A stretch of DNA of 34,657 nucleotides from Lentisphaerae bacterium GWF2_50_93 (GTDB taxonomy: Bacteria > Verrucomicrobiota > Lentisphaeria > Victivallales > GWF2-50-93), in the NCBI GenBank assembly GCA_001804815.1, contig MHBI01000027.1, positions 1 through 34,657 of the forward strand. The letters run 5' to 3'. The notes under the pieces were generated by a model. It saw nothing but the letters and a program-made list of their open reading frames with translations, was not told the DNA's origin and did not search any database. A program made the translations under genes and the position numbers. Each line of letters opens with the position of its first letter. The first letter of the stretch is position 1. Positions 14,847 through 21,697 of the stretch are shown piece by piece.

Positions 14847-15206
14847 ATGGAGTTTGTCATAGTTCCAAGATTTCTAATGCTGATGGTAATCATGCTGATC
14901 GGAGGATGTTCGGCGACACCGTCGAGTTCCTCCCTATCCCCAGATCATCCGGCCAGTCCTGATGCGCCCGAGTCTCCCTACTCACCATCACCCACCGCCC
15001 TGGCTGAAGATCGCACAACCCCGACTCAAAGTCCAGAGTATCAGCACAAGATGCAGCATCAGGAGGCAGAGGCGATATATGCGTGCCCGATGCATGCGGA
15101 CATTGTCCAGAACGCTCCTGGCAAGTGTCCCAAGTGCGGCATGAGTCTCGTGAAAAGGCAGAGTAGCAGCGGACTCAGCACGAATGGAGGAGGACAGCAT
15201 GAGTAA
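14847..15206 (+). CDS. Lipoprotein with heavy-metal-binding domain (HMBD)
   Basis: From ATG 14847 (GAGG upstream) the protein has a hydrophobic leader with lipobox Leu-Ile-Gly-Gly-Cys (C21). A long Ser/Pro-rich linker follows. At about 78-103 is YACPMHADIVQNAPGKCPKC followed by GMSLV, the HMBD motif found on CusB and P-type ATPases. The end is Gly-Gly-Gly-Gln-His-Glu. An earlier ATG at 14739 would add 36 residues before the signal peptide and is less likely. The stop overlaps the TolC gene start at 15199. It probably hands Cu or Zn to the export machinery at the periplasmic face. Confidence 0.75.
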   Translation: MEFVIVPRFLMLMVIMLIGGCSATPSSSSLSPDHPASPDAPESPYSPSPTALAEDRTTPTQSPEYQHKMQHQEAEAIYACPMHADIVQNAPGKCPKCGMSLVKRQSSSGLSTNGGGQHE

Positions 15207-16623
15207 ATGCGCCGTCGCCATCCTTATCGTTCTTGGCCTGGTACTTCTTGCGACTGGTTGTACGGTGCCGCCGAAAGGAGGATTCGATTTCGTTGAGCAG
15301 AATGCCCAGGAGCGCATAGGCATGCGTGTCCTATGGAACCAGGGTGGTGACGAAGACAAAGCTGTCTCGGAAGCAATTACATCTCTGCTTCAACATCCGC
15401 TCACCGCAGACGATGCTGTGCAGGTCGCGCTGTTGAACAACCGGCGACTGCAGGCCACCTATGAGGATTTGGGCATAACCCAGGCGGCGCTGGTGCAGGC
15501 GGGTCTTCTTAAGAATCCGCGATTCTCTGGAAACTACATGCCAGCCGTGGAGGCCGGACCGGTTGCGACCGCCGGTCTTGAACTGGCACAGGACTTTGCA
15601 GATCTGCTCTTCATAGGAATGCGAAAGGGCATTGCCTCCTCCGAATTCGAGGCGAGCAAGGCCCGTGTTGCATCAGCGGTGCTGGACAAGGCCGCTGAAA
15701 CACGTGTGGCTTTCCTGGAATATCAGGCGGCTGAACAGTTCCTGGAGATGCGTAAGCTGTCAGCCGATGCGGCAGCCGCCTCATTTGAAGTCAGCCAGAA
15801 ACTTTTTGACGCTGGAAACATCACCAAGTTAGCCTCTGCCAGTGAACGGGCCAGCCTCAGTCAGGCGAAACTTGATCTGGCCAACGCGCAGGCTGCTATC
15901 CTGTCCCTGCGTGAACGGCTTAACAGCCTGATGGGGCTTTGGGGACCTCAGGCAACAGACTGGCGCTCCGCTGGCAGACTGCCAGACCTGCCCAAAGATG
16001 AGTTAGACGTGAAGAACATTGAACGCCAGGCCATCAAAAAAAGTCTCGATCTATCCAAGGCCCGCGCAAAAGCAGATGCTGCCGCCGGCCGCGCCGGGCT
16101 GATTAGGTGGACGACCGTTCTTTCTGATTTTGATGTCGGCGTTGGCGTGAACCGCGATGACAATGCCTCCTGGCATGTCGGCCCGGTCTTCTCCCTGCAA
16201 ATTCCAATCTTTGATCAGGGCCAGGCTAAGAACGCGGCTGCGGTTGCGGAGTTGAGGCGAACCTTGCAGGAATATGCGGCGGAGGCGGTTGAACTGCGCT
16301 CTGCGGCCCGGGCGGCCCGCGACCGATTGGTCGCGGCGCGGGAACGGGCGGCATACTGCCGCGATGTCCTGCTACCAGTGCGCAACGAAGTCTTGCATGA
16401 AAGCCAACTCCAGTACAATGCGATGCAGATCGGCGTATTTCAGCTGCTATCCAGCAGACACGATGTCATTGACGCAGGCATCCAATATGTCGAGGAGCTG
16501 CGTGACTACTGGATCGCCCGTGCGAATGTTGAGTTAATCCTTGCGGGGCGCAACAAGTCCGCATCACAAGAGCTGTCCGGGAGTTCATCATCCCGCTCAA
16601 GTTCAGAACGGAAGGAGCACTGA
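15199..16623 (+). CDS. TolC-family outer-membrane efflux lipoprotein 1
   Basis: 474 aa from ATG 15199, with GGAGGA just upstream; it overlaps the preceding gene by 8 bases. The lipoprotein signal ends in Leu-Ala-Thr-Gly-Cys (C21). It has two long Ala/Leu/Gln-rich coiled-coil repeats of the outer-membrane efflux protein fold: DDAVQVALLNNRRLQATYED with ITQAALVQAGLLKNPRFSG early, then VAELRRTLQEYAAEAVELRS and LQYNAMQIGVFQLLSSRHDV late. It forms the trimeric outer-membrane channel of RND or other pumps. It lies in an apparent operon with the metal-binding lipoprotein and the multicopper oxidase, unlike the second TolC (21698), which sits with CusBA. Confidence 0.9.
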   Translation: MSKCAVAILIVLGLVLLATGCTVPPKGGFDFVEQNAQERIGMRVLWNQGGDEDKAVSEAITSLLQHPLTADDAVQVALLNNRRLQATYEDLGITQAALVQAGLLKNPRFSGNYMPAVEAGPVATAGLELAQDFADLLFIGMRKGIASSEFEASKARVASAVLDKAAETRVAFLEYQAAEQFLEMRKLSADAAAASFEVSQKLFDAGNITKLASASERASLSQAKLDLANAQAAILSLRERLNSLMGLWGPQATDWRSAGRLPDLPKDELDVKNIERQAIKKSLDLSKARAKADAAAGRAGLIRWTTVLSDFDVGVGVNRDDNASWHVGPVFSLQIPIFDQGQAKNAAAVAELRRTLQEYAAEAVELRSAARAARDRLVAARERAAYCRDVLLPVRNEVLHESQLQYNAMQIGVFQLLSSRHDVIDAGIQYVEELRDYWIARANVELILAGRNKSASQELSGSSSSRSSSERKEH

Positions 16624-16625
16624 CC

Positions 16626-17975
16626 ATGCTGACGCGTAGGGAAATGATTTTGGCTTCAGGAGCTGTTCTGGCCGGCGGAGCCGTGGCGTTTGTTCCAGGC
16701 AGACCTGTGCTGGCAGCTCAGCCGGTGGAATCTGCGGAAGATAACAAGCATTCTTCTGACGGCCATGGAGGGAACCAGCCGCCTGGAGAAGCGAACCGTG
16801 ACTACAAACCCGTTATCACATTAAACGGTGCCACGCTGCCATACAAGGTCGTCGGAGGCGTCAAGGTCTACCATCTCATTGCTGAAGAGGTCGAACACGA
16901 GTTTGCTCCGGGACTGACGGCAAGCTGCTGGGGTTACAACGGACGAGTGCATGGCCCCACAATTGAAGCATCAGAGGGCGACCGCATACGGGTGTACGTA
17001 ACAAACAGGCTTCCGGAGTCAACTACCGTTCACTGGCATGGTGTGTTGCTGCCCAGTGGCATGGACGGGGTCGGGGGACTGAGCCAGAGGGCAATTCAGC
17101 CCGGTGAGACATTTAAATATGAATGGACGTTCCGCCAACACGGTACGTTCATGTACCACTCGCATCACGATGAGATGACGCAGATGGGCCTGGGCCTGAT
17201 GGGAATGATAGTCGTCCACCCCCGGAAACCCGTCGGGCCTCTCCCGGATCGGGACTTCGCATATATGCTGAGTGAATGGAAGATCGTGCCCGGCACCAGA
17301 CGCCCCGATCCCAACGAGATGACCGACTTCAACATTCTAACTCTCAACGGCAGGTGTTTTCCAGGAACTGCTCCAATCGTGGCCAAGCTGGGAGAGCGTG
17401 TCCGACTCCGATTTGGGAATCTGAGCGCCATGGATCACCACCCGATCCACTTGCATGGCTATAACTTCAAACTGGTCGCAACCGATGGGGGCGAAATCCC
17501 TGAGTCGGCTCAATGGCCTGAGACTACGGTACTGGTGCCAGTGGGAAGCACCCGGACTGTCGAGTTTGTTGCGGACAATCCCGGCGACTGGGCGATTCAC
17601 TGCCACATGACCCACCACGTGATGAACCAGATGGGTCACGGCATCCCCAACATGATCGGAGTAAATCCAGGCAATCTTGACCAGAAGATTCAGAAGTTGC
17701 TGCCAGATTACATGACCATGGGACAAAATGGCATGGGTGACATGGGCGACATGGGCATGCCCCTTCCGCCCAACAGCATTCCTATGGTGGGGGGCAAGGG
17801 ACCGTACGACTATATCACCATGGGCGGCATGTTCACTATTCTGAAGGTCCGCGAAACCCTGGACAACTACGATGATCCTGGCTGGTATGAGATCCCGTCC
17901 GGTACTCGGGCGGATCTTGCCAGACCGGACGATCTACTCCGCGACGGCATCTCCACAAGCGGTCGCCCGGGTTGA
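16626..17975 (+). CDS. Multicopper oxidase (Tat-exported)
   Basis: 449 aa. AAGGAG lies before ATG 16626, two bases after the TolC stop. A twin-arginine signal (TRREMILASGAVLAGG) sends the folded enzyme out. All four copper motifs are present: H136-W-H138-G, H178-S-H180-H181, H271-H-P-I-H275-L-H277-G, and H325-C326-H327-x3-H331-x4-M336. C326, H331 and M336 are the likely type 1 ligands. It oxidizes substrates, probably Cu(I) to Cu(II), with reduction of O2 to water, lowering copper toxicity in the periplasm. A Met/Gly run (MGQNGMGDMGDMGMPLP) near the C-terminus resembles the Met-rich copper-binding inserts of CueO/CopA types. It is shorter than three-domain CueO (about 500 aa). Confidence 0.95.
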   Translation: MLTRREMILASGAVLAGGAVAFVPGRPVLAAQPVESAEDNKHSSDGHGGNQPPGEANRDYKPVITLNGATLPYKVVGGVKVYHLIAEEVEHEFAPGLTASCWGYNGRVHGPTIEASEGDRIRVYVTNRLPESTTVHWHGVLLPSGMDGVGGLSQRAIQPGETFKYEWTFRQHGTFMYHSHHDEMTQMGLGLMGMIVVHPRKPVGPLPDRDFAYMLSEWKIVPGTRRPDPNEMTDFNILTLNGRCFPGTAPIVAKLGERVRLRFGNLSAMDHHPIHLHGYNFKLVATDGGEIPESAQWPETTVLVPVGSTRTVEFVADNPGDWAIHCHMTHHVMNQMGHGIPNMIGVNPGNLDQKIQKLLPDYMTMGQNGMGDMGDMGMPLPPNSIPMVGGKGPYDYITMGGMFTILKVRETLDNYDDPGWYEIPSGTRADLARPDDLLRDGISTSGRPG

Positions 17976-18085
17976 TGAAAGAATCATGAAGGCATCCACA
18001 TAAAATAGAAAAATCGTGAATAATAGTGTAACAAAAACAAGTTCATCTCGTCTTTACTTCTGAACACAAACAAAAAGGAGCTTGT

Positions 18086-18223
18086 GTGAAAACAACATTA
18101 AAGACAATCGCAGTTAAGTTAAAAGCCTGCAGAATGGACAGGACAATCACTATGATGACCATTGCAGCAGGAGTTCTTTTTCTGATTCTGGCGTTGTCCG
18201 GATGTCACGGAGGACACCACTGA
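18086..18223 (+). CDS. Micro-lipoprotein with His-rich CHGGHH mature end (copy 2)
   Basis: GTG 18086 has AAGGAG five bases upstream and gives 45 residues. An internal ATG at 18134 would give 29, the same length as copy 1, but lacks a ribosome site. The sequence is a Lys-rich start, a hydrophobic core (TIAAGVLFLILAL) and the classical lipobox Leu-Ser-Gly-Cys, followed only by His-Gly-Gly-His-His. The predicted mature product is the same lipidated hexapeptide as that from 13053, although the leader sequences differ. This points to selection on the CHGGHH end. It lies between the multicopper oxidase and YHS gene 2. Confidence 0.7.
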   Translation: MKTTLKTIAVKLKACRMDRTITMMTIAAGVLFLILALSGCHGGHH

Positions 18224-18258
18224 TTCCAGAAGTATCTATGCAAAGGGCAAGGTAGTAT

Positions 18259-18270
18259 GGGTATTTACCC
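18259..18270. promoter_or_regulatory. Perfect palindrome GGGTATTTACCC upstream of YHS gene 2
   Basis: A 12-base near-perfect dyad lies about 80 bases before the start at 18353. A related sequence (GGGCATTTACCCTA) occurs at 14209-14223. It could be an operator for a metal-responsive repressor; no regulator gene of that kind is in the window. Confidence 0.3.
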
Positions 18271-18352
18271 TAGCCATGTTTTTACTTGAAAGGCATTATT
18301 GAGTATGATAGCGTAAGCAATCATTTGTACAAATAACAAGGAGATGAGGACT

Positions 18353-18697
18353 ATGAACAAGAAGATCATGTTGACGGTAGCCGCAGTCGGACTTTTTTTC
18401 CTGATTGGGAACTTGTCCGCAGAGGAAGCAGTCAAGCAGCAACCCGCCCCGGATAAGAAAGTGCAGACTGAATGCCCGGTACAGGATGAAAAAATAAACA
18501 AGAGCCTTTTCGTAGATGCCAAGGGTAAAAGAATTTACGTCTGTTGCAATAATTGTATCGAAATTGTGAAGGCCGATCCTGAAAAATACATAAAGGCTCT
18601 GGAAGCAAAGGGAATTGCCCTTGAGGCTACACCGAAGGACAAGGCTTCAGCTGAAGCGCCAAAAGCGGAAAAGAAAGATGCCGGGCATCAGCACTGA
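18353..18697 (+). CDS. Periplasmic YHS-like metal-binding protein 2
   Basis: 114 aa from ATG 18353, with AAGGAG at 18338-18343; the ATG at 18344 would overlap that site. The signal peptide is MNKKIMLTVAAVGLFFLIGN with cleavage near SAEEA. The metal-binding part is CPVQDEKINKSLFVDAKGKR and RIYVCCNNC (C41, C64, C65, C68), then ADPEKYIKALEAKGI. A Lys/Ala tail ends in Gly-His-Gln-His. It is very similar to the proteins at 13853 and 20853. It probably buffers or chaperones copper in the periplasm. Both the Cys cluster and the C-terminal His are candidate ligands. Confidence 0.85.
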   Translation: MNKKIMLTVAAVGLFFLIGNLSAEEAVKQQPAPDKKVQTECPVQDEKINKSLFVDAKGKRIYVCCNNCIEIVKADPEKYIKALEAKGIALEATPKDKASAEAPKAEKKDAGHQH

Positions 18698-18710
18698 TTT
18701 TTTAGCGGCA

Positions 18711-18744
18711 AGCCTCCGGTTTGCTCAGTAACAAGCCGGAGGCT
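18711..18744 (+). terminator. Perfect 9-bp hairpin after YHS gene 2
   Basis: AGCCTCCGG (18711-18719) pairs with CCGGAGGCT (18736-18744) around a 16-base loop. It begins 13 bases after the stop. No T run follows, so it is either a weak terminator or an RNA-stabilizing 3' hairpin. Confidence 0.45.
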
Positions 18745-18823
18745 GATCCTGAAGTCTAGTTTGAATGTGAATTTTCGAGTCTGAACAAAACAACAAACAC
18801 ACTGCTGGGAGGCGGAAAACTTG

Positions 18824-19228
18824 ATGAAAAATAAAACACAAATATCCATAGCGTTTTACGTTGCGCTGGTTTCCGCATTTATAACGGCCATAGGCATGGG
18901 GGTTTATGCGGTATATCAATTTTATTCTCATCCAGGTCATACCATAACAGGATTGATGCTGGAGCATGGCTGGCACGTTATTGCCCTTGGATTCCTGACC
19001 TATCTGGTATCTTACCTCCTTTTCCATTTTCAGATAACTAGACCGATCTCGTCATTGTGGATGAAGTGCTATGCCATGACCAGAGGCTACGAGGATAATA
19101 TCACTGTAACTTCATCCATTAAAGAAATTCAAGAGATAGCCGATGCGATCGACATGCTTAAGGCACAGTTGTCAAAAAATAAAAACGAACCCATCAACAA
19201 ACAGAATGACGAAGGGGGTACAATATGA
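18824..19228 (+). CDS. Two-helix membrane protein with HAMP-like tail
   Basis: 134 aa from ATG 18824, GGGAGG upstream. Transmembrane helices are at about 7-30 (SIAFYVALVSAFITAIGMGV) and 48-68 (GWHVIALGFLTYLVSYLLFH), with a short outer loop containing HPGHT and LEHGWH. The second helix runs straight into ITRPISSLWMKCYAMTRGYE and IKEIQEIADAIDMLKAQL, which looks like a HAMP coil with the usual early Pro. There is no kinase or methyl-accepting domain after it, so it may relay a signal to a separate protein. It overlaps the next gene by ATGA. The loop His residues could bind metal. Function uncertain. Confidence 0.6.
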   Translation: MKNKTQISIAFYVALVSAFITAIGMGVYAVYQFYSHPGHTITGLMLEHGWHVIALGFLTYLVSYLLFHFQITRPISSLWMKCYAMTRGYEDNITVTSSIKEIQEIADAIDMLKAQLSKNKNEPINKQNDEGGTI

Positions 19229-19527
19229 AGTCAGGAGCAAAGAAAAATCAAGTTCAGGAAAAAGCCTGCTCAAAAGCCGAATGCAAAATACCTGGGTGCA
19301 GCAAGGAGAAAAGTCTGGAAAAGCTTGCAAAATCCGGCAAATTGGAAGAGTTTATCAAGAAAAGCAACGGTTCATGGAATCACCAGTCATGGCTTGAGCT
19401 GTGTGCGGATATCTCGCTGGAGGGATATGAGCCGATTGATTATGACCAGGTAGGAGTTCTTCTTGAAGAACGCAAGGCTATTTACCTCTCAAATTTAAAA
19501 CAAGAAGACGTTTTACTGACTAAATAG
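19225..19527 (+). CDS. Small Cys-motif cytosolic protein of unknown function
   Basis: 100 aa, its start overlapping the stop of the HAMP-like protein gene. A Lys-rich N-terminus carries CSKAECKIPGC (C-x4-C-x4-C). Helical sequence follows with a Trp pair (NGSWNHQSWLELCAD) and an acidic end. There is no signal peptide. I do not recognise the family. The Cys cluster suggests metal binding, and the tight coupling suggests it works with the membrane protein before it or the cupredoxin after it. Confidence 0.5.
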   Translation: MKSGAKKNQVQEKACSKAECKIPGCSKEKSLEKLAKSGKLEEFIKKSNGSWNHQSWLELCADISLEGYEPIDYDQVGVLLEERKAIYLSNLKQEDVLLTK

Positions 19528-19543
19528 CAGGGAAAAGGTTGAT

Positions 19544-20074
19544 ATGGAGGAAATTAGAAAAGATACGTTTTTCAGGATGGCTGGAATATTAGGGTTGACG
19601 TTGATACTTGCCCTAATCCTATGGGCGCAGAAGTCAACTTCAGAAAAAAGCGAAAGCATGAATACTGTTCATACGCCCCACAACCATTCAGATCCTACGC
19701 AGCATGGCCATGAAATCACATCCAAGGAGATTAAAAAGGAAGAAGTGTCTGACTTGAAACCGAGCGGGACATTGGAATCCGGCGTGAGAATTGTGGATTA
19801 TGATGCTTACAAGTACGGTTTCGAGCCGGATCCGCTGGTTGTTGTAGCCGGTGAAAAAGTACGACTGCGGGTGAAGAGCCGGGATGTGGTTCACGGCATG
19901 ATGATCCCCGAGATTGACTTTTCCACGGACATGCCGATAAAGGAGCGTAAGACAGTTGAGTTTCATGCGCCGGTCAAGTCCGGTGAATATCCGGTCTTTT
20001 GCAGCGTATTCTGCGGATCCGGGCATGGAAACATGAAAGGGCGGATGATTGTTCTTCCCGCAACGGAGAAATAA
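19544..20074 (+). CDS. Membrane-anchored CuA-type cupredoxin
   Basis: 176 aa. One N-terminal membrane helix (11-28) is followed by a His-rich linker (VHTPHNHSDPTQHGHE). A cupredoxin domain at about 80-172 follows, with VVVAGEKVRLRVKSRDVVHG (H117) and FCSVFCGSGHGNM (C153, C157, H161, M164). C-x3-C-x3-H-x2-M with the upstream His is the CuA binuclear copper site of cytochrome oxidase subunit II and nitrous-oxide reductase. No oxidase subunit I or NosZ is present, and the two transmembrane helices of subunit II are reduced to one. It is therefore a free-standing electron carrier or copper binder. The next gene, six bases away, is an RnfD-like membrane protein. Function of the pair is unknown. 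Confidence 0.85.
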   Translation: MEEIRKDTFFRMAGILGLTLILALILWAQKSTSEKSESMNTVHTPHNHSDPTQHGHEITSKEIKKEEVSDLKPSGTLESGVRIVDYDAYKYGFEPDPLVVVAGEKVRLRVKSRDVVHGMMIPEIDFSTDMPIKERKTVEFHAPVKSGEYPVFCSVFCGSGHGNMKGRMIVLPATEK

Positions 20075-20079
20075 CCTGA

Positions 20080-20856
20080 ATGTCAACAGCGATTAAACTT
20101 TTAAAGCAACCCAAACTGCAGATGATAGCTTTGCTGTTCCTTTTGGCTGGGATAGCAGTTACTGGGGGAGTTTACGGCAGGGGAGCGCTGTCTGTTCATT
20201 TGCTTGCAGCAGTAGCAACGGCCCTTGCAGCCGAATGTATCTTTTTTGGGTCAGCTTCCGCCGCATCCTTCCAGAGCGCGACGATAACGGGTCTCATAGC
20301 AGGGATGCTCCTTGCCCCTGGAAGCAGTCTTGTGGTTGTCTGGGCTGCAGCGGTTGCAGCCATTGCAATCAAGAGGCTTTTTGTCTTTAATTCCGAGGGC
20401 AGGCATATATTCAATCCTGCGGCGTCGGGACTGGTTTTGTCCACGGTCCTTTTCAGCAATCAGATAAACTGGTGGGGAAACTCATCTTCATTAGCCGTAA
20501 TTCTAGGCGCCGGAATCATCCTTTTCCGGATGAACCGCCTCTCCCTTCCCTTCGCCTATTTTTTAGGAAGGATCCTTGCATGTGCGGCAACAGGAGCCGC
20601 CATTGACGAGAGCCTCTTGCTTCTTCCAAACTTGTTTTTTGCGTTCATCATGGTTGTCGAACCAAAAACTTCACCCCAGAACCGGACTCAGCAGTGGATG
20701 TTTGGAGCTTTGTGCGGTATCTTGTCAACAGGGATTTACAATATTTTCCCCGGAAAGGAAAGTGATTTGATTGCGCTCCTGATAGTCAACTTCCTGCGTC
20801 CTTTGTTTGCTTTGAAGTTTTTTAATAAACCCTTTACAAGGAGTCTGAGTTCATGA
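20080..20856 (+). CDS. RnfD/NqrB-like polytopic membrane protein
   Basis: 258 aa with about eight hydrophobic helices. The segment RLFVFNSEGRHIFNPAASGL contains the FNP(A/S)A motif of RnfD/NqrB. A later FAFIMVVEPKTSPQNRTQQW resembles the conserved (E/D)-P-x-T-S-P loop. The usual Ser-x-Ala-Thr flavin-attachment motif is not obvious, and no other Rnf or Nqr subunits are encoded nearby. It is shorter than RnfD (about 320-350 aa). It sits between the CuA-type cupredoxin and YHS gene 3, overlapping the latter by ATGA. It may move electrons or ions across the inner membrane in partnership with the cupredoxin, which is inference. Confidence 0.7.
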   Translation: MSTAIKLLKQPKLQMIALLFLLAGIAVTGGVYGRGALSVHLLAAVATALAAECIFFGSASAASFQSATITGLIAGMLLAPGSSLVVVWAAAVAAIAIKRLFVFNSEGRHIFNPAASGLVLSTVLFSNQINWWGNSSSLAVILGAGIILFRMNRLSLPFAYFLGRILACAATGAAIDESLLLLPNLFFAFIMVVEPKTSPQNRTQQWMFGALCGILSTGIYNIFPGKESDLIALLIVNFLRPLFALKFFNKPFTRSLSS

Positions 20857-21254
20857 AAAGAACAATAATATTGTCCCTGGTATTTGCCGCTGGAGTTTTC
20901 TTCCTGATGGGCAAGCCATATGCGGAGGAAGCTACCGGCAAACCCGAAGCATCAAAATCCGCTGATTCGCAGGCCAAGAAGGATGATTCCAAGGACAGCA
21001 AGAAGCAGATCAACTGCCCTATAATGGGAGGGAAAGTCGACGAGGTGGACAGGAAACTGTTCGTAGACTACAAGGGCAAGAGGATTTTTGTATGCTGTAC
21101 ACGGTGTCTGGCAGTGGTCAAGGCGGATCCTGAAAAGTATATCAAGGAGATGGAGGCCAAAGGCATCATCCTTGATGAGACCCCGAAGGACAAGGCCACC
21201 GAAGCTCTAAAGGTTGACAAGAAGGAAGACGGACACGCCGGGCATCAGCACTGA
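20853..21254 (+). CDS. Periplasmic YHS-like metal-binding protein 3
   Basis: 133 aa, its start overlapping the stop of the RnfD-like gene, so translated with that operon. The signal peptide has core LSLVFAAGVFFLMG and cleavage near YAEEA. A charged Lys/Asp/Ser linker leads to CPIMGGKVDEVDRKLFVDYK and RIFVCCTRC (C55, C81, C82, C85), then ADPEKYIKEMEAKGI. The end is Gly-His-Ala-Gly-His-Gln-His, giving three C-terminal His. It is the longest of the three paralogues. Membership in the cupredoxin/RnfD-like operon ties the YHS family to that module. Confidence 0.85.
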   Translation: MKRTIILSLVFAAGVFFLMGKPYAEEATGKPEASKSADSQAKKDDSKDSKKQINCPIMGGKVDEVDRKLFVDYKGKRIFVCCTRCLAVVKADPEKYIKEMEAKGIILDETPKDKATEALKVDKKEDGHAGHQH

Positions 21255-21311
21255 TTCCATGGCTGTATTACTTGAGGTAATTTCATAGTTGCCTTGAACT
21301 GATTTAGAACT

Positions 21312-21344
21312 AACGGAGGGGGGTTGGAAAACCCGCGCTCCGTT
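21312..21344 (+). terminator. Two-part hairpin after YHS gene 3
   Basis: AACGGAG pairs with CTCCGTT, and inside it GGGTT pairs with AACCC around a GGAA tetraloop. No strong T run follows (GAAATT). It separates the cupredoxin operon from the downstream cus operon and could be a terminator or a processed RNA end. Confidence 0.45.
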
Positions 21345-21396
21345 GAAATTAGAGTTTTGAAATCGACTCACTTAAATATATATATGGAGGTGAAGT

Positions 21397-21651
21397 ATGA
21401 AAAGGATAATTCTGATCGCCGCTCTCGCAATGACTGGCCTCTACGCATATGGCGAGGACGCGAAACCTGCACTTCCGCCGCTTTCACCACAGAAACTCCT
21501 GATCCCTCCCCTTCTACCGCAAAGGCTTCTGATTCAGCCTCTCTTGCCGCAGAAACTCCTGATTACACCTCTTCTGCCGCAAAGACTCATTCTGCCGTCT
21601 CTTCCAGAAGCAAAGCCAACTATGGAAACAGATGGCTCTGTATCCAAATAA
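21397..21651 (+). CDS. Exported Pro/Leu repeat protein (possibly frameshifted)
   Basis: 84 aa from ATG 21397 with GGAGGTG just upstream. The signal peptide (RIILIAALAMTGLYAYGEDA) and following AKPA match the leader family of the YHS and Cys-knuckle proteins. The rest is four 10-residue repeats (PQKLLIPPLL type), then EAKPTMETDGSVSK. The +1 frame of the same repeats reads as a Ser/Thr/Ala/Pro linker (TTETPDPSPSTAKASDSASL) like the tail of the 14317 protein. An indel near 21468 may therefore have changed the frame of an ancestral linker. No metal-ligand cluster remains. Its role is unclear. Confidence 0.5.
   Translation: MKRIILIAALAMTGLYAYGEDAKPALPPLSPQKLLIPPLLPQRLLIQPLLPQKLLITPLLPQRLILPSLPEAKPTMETDGSVSK
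21487..21606 (+). repeat. Four tandem 30-bp imperfect repeats
   Basis: Units start at 21487, 21517, 21547 and 21577 with CCRCARARRCTYMTKMTYCN-like sequence (CCGCAGAAACTCCTGATTAC in the third). Units 1 and 3 are most alike. The period is exactly 10 codons, so unit gain or loss keeps frame. Confidence 0.75.
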
Positions 21652-21697
21652 AGCGCAAAGATTAACAAAAATATCGAAGTAAATCAGTAATTATCAA

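Noticed and set aside
21487..21606. CRISPR-like array of 30-bp units
   Set aside because: The units are directly tandem with no unique spacers and lie in phase within a reading frame.
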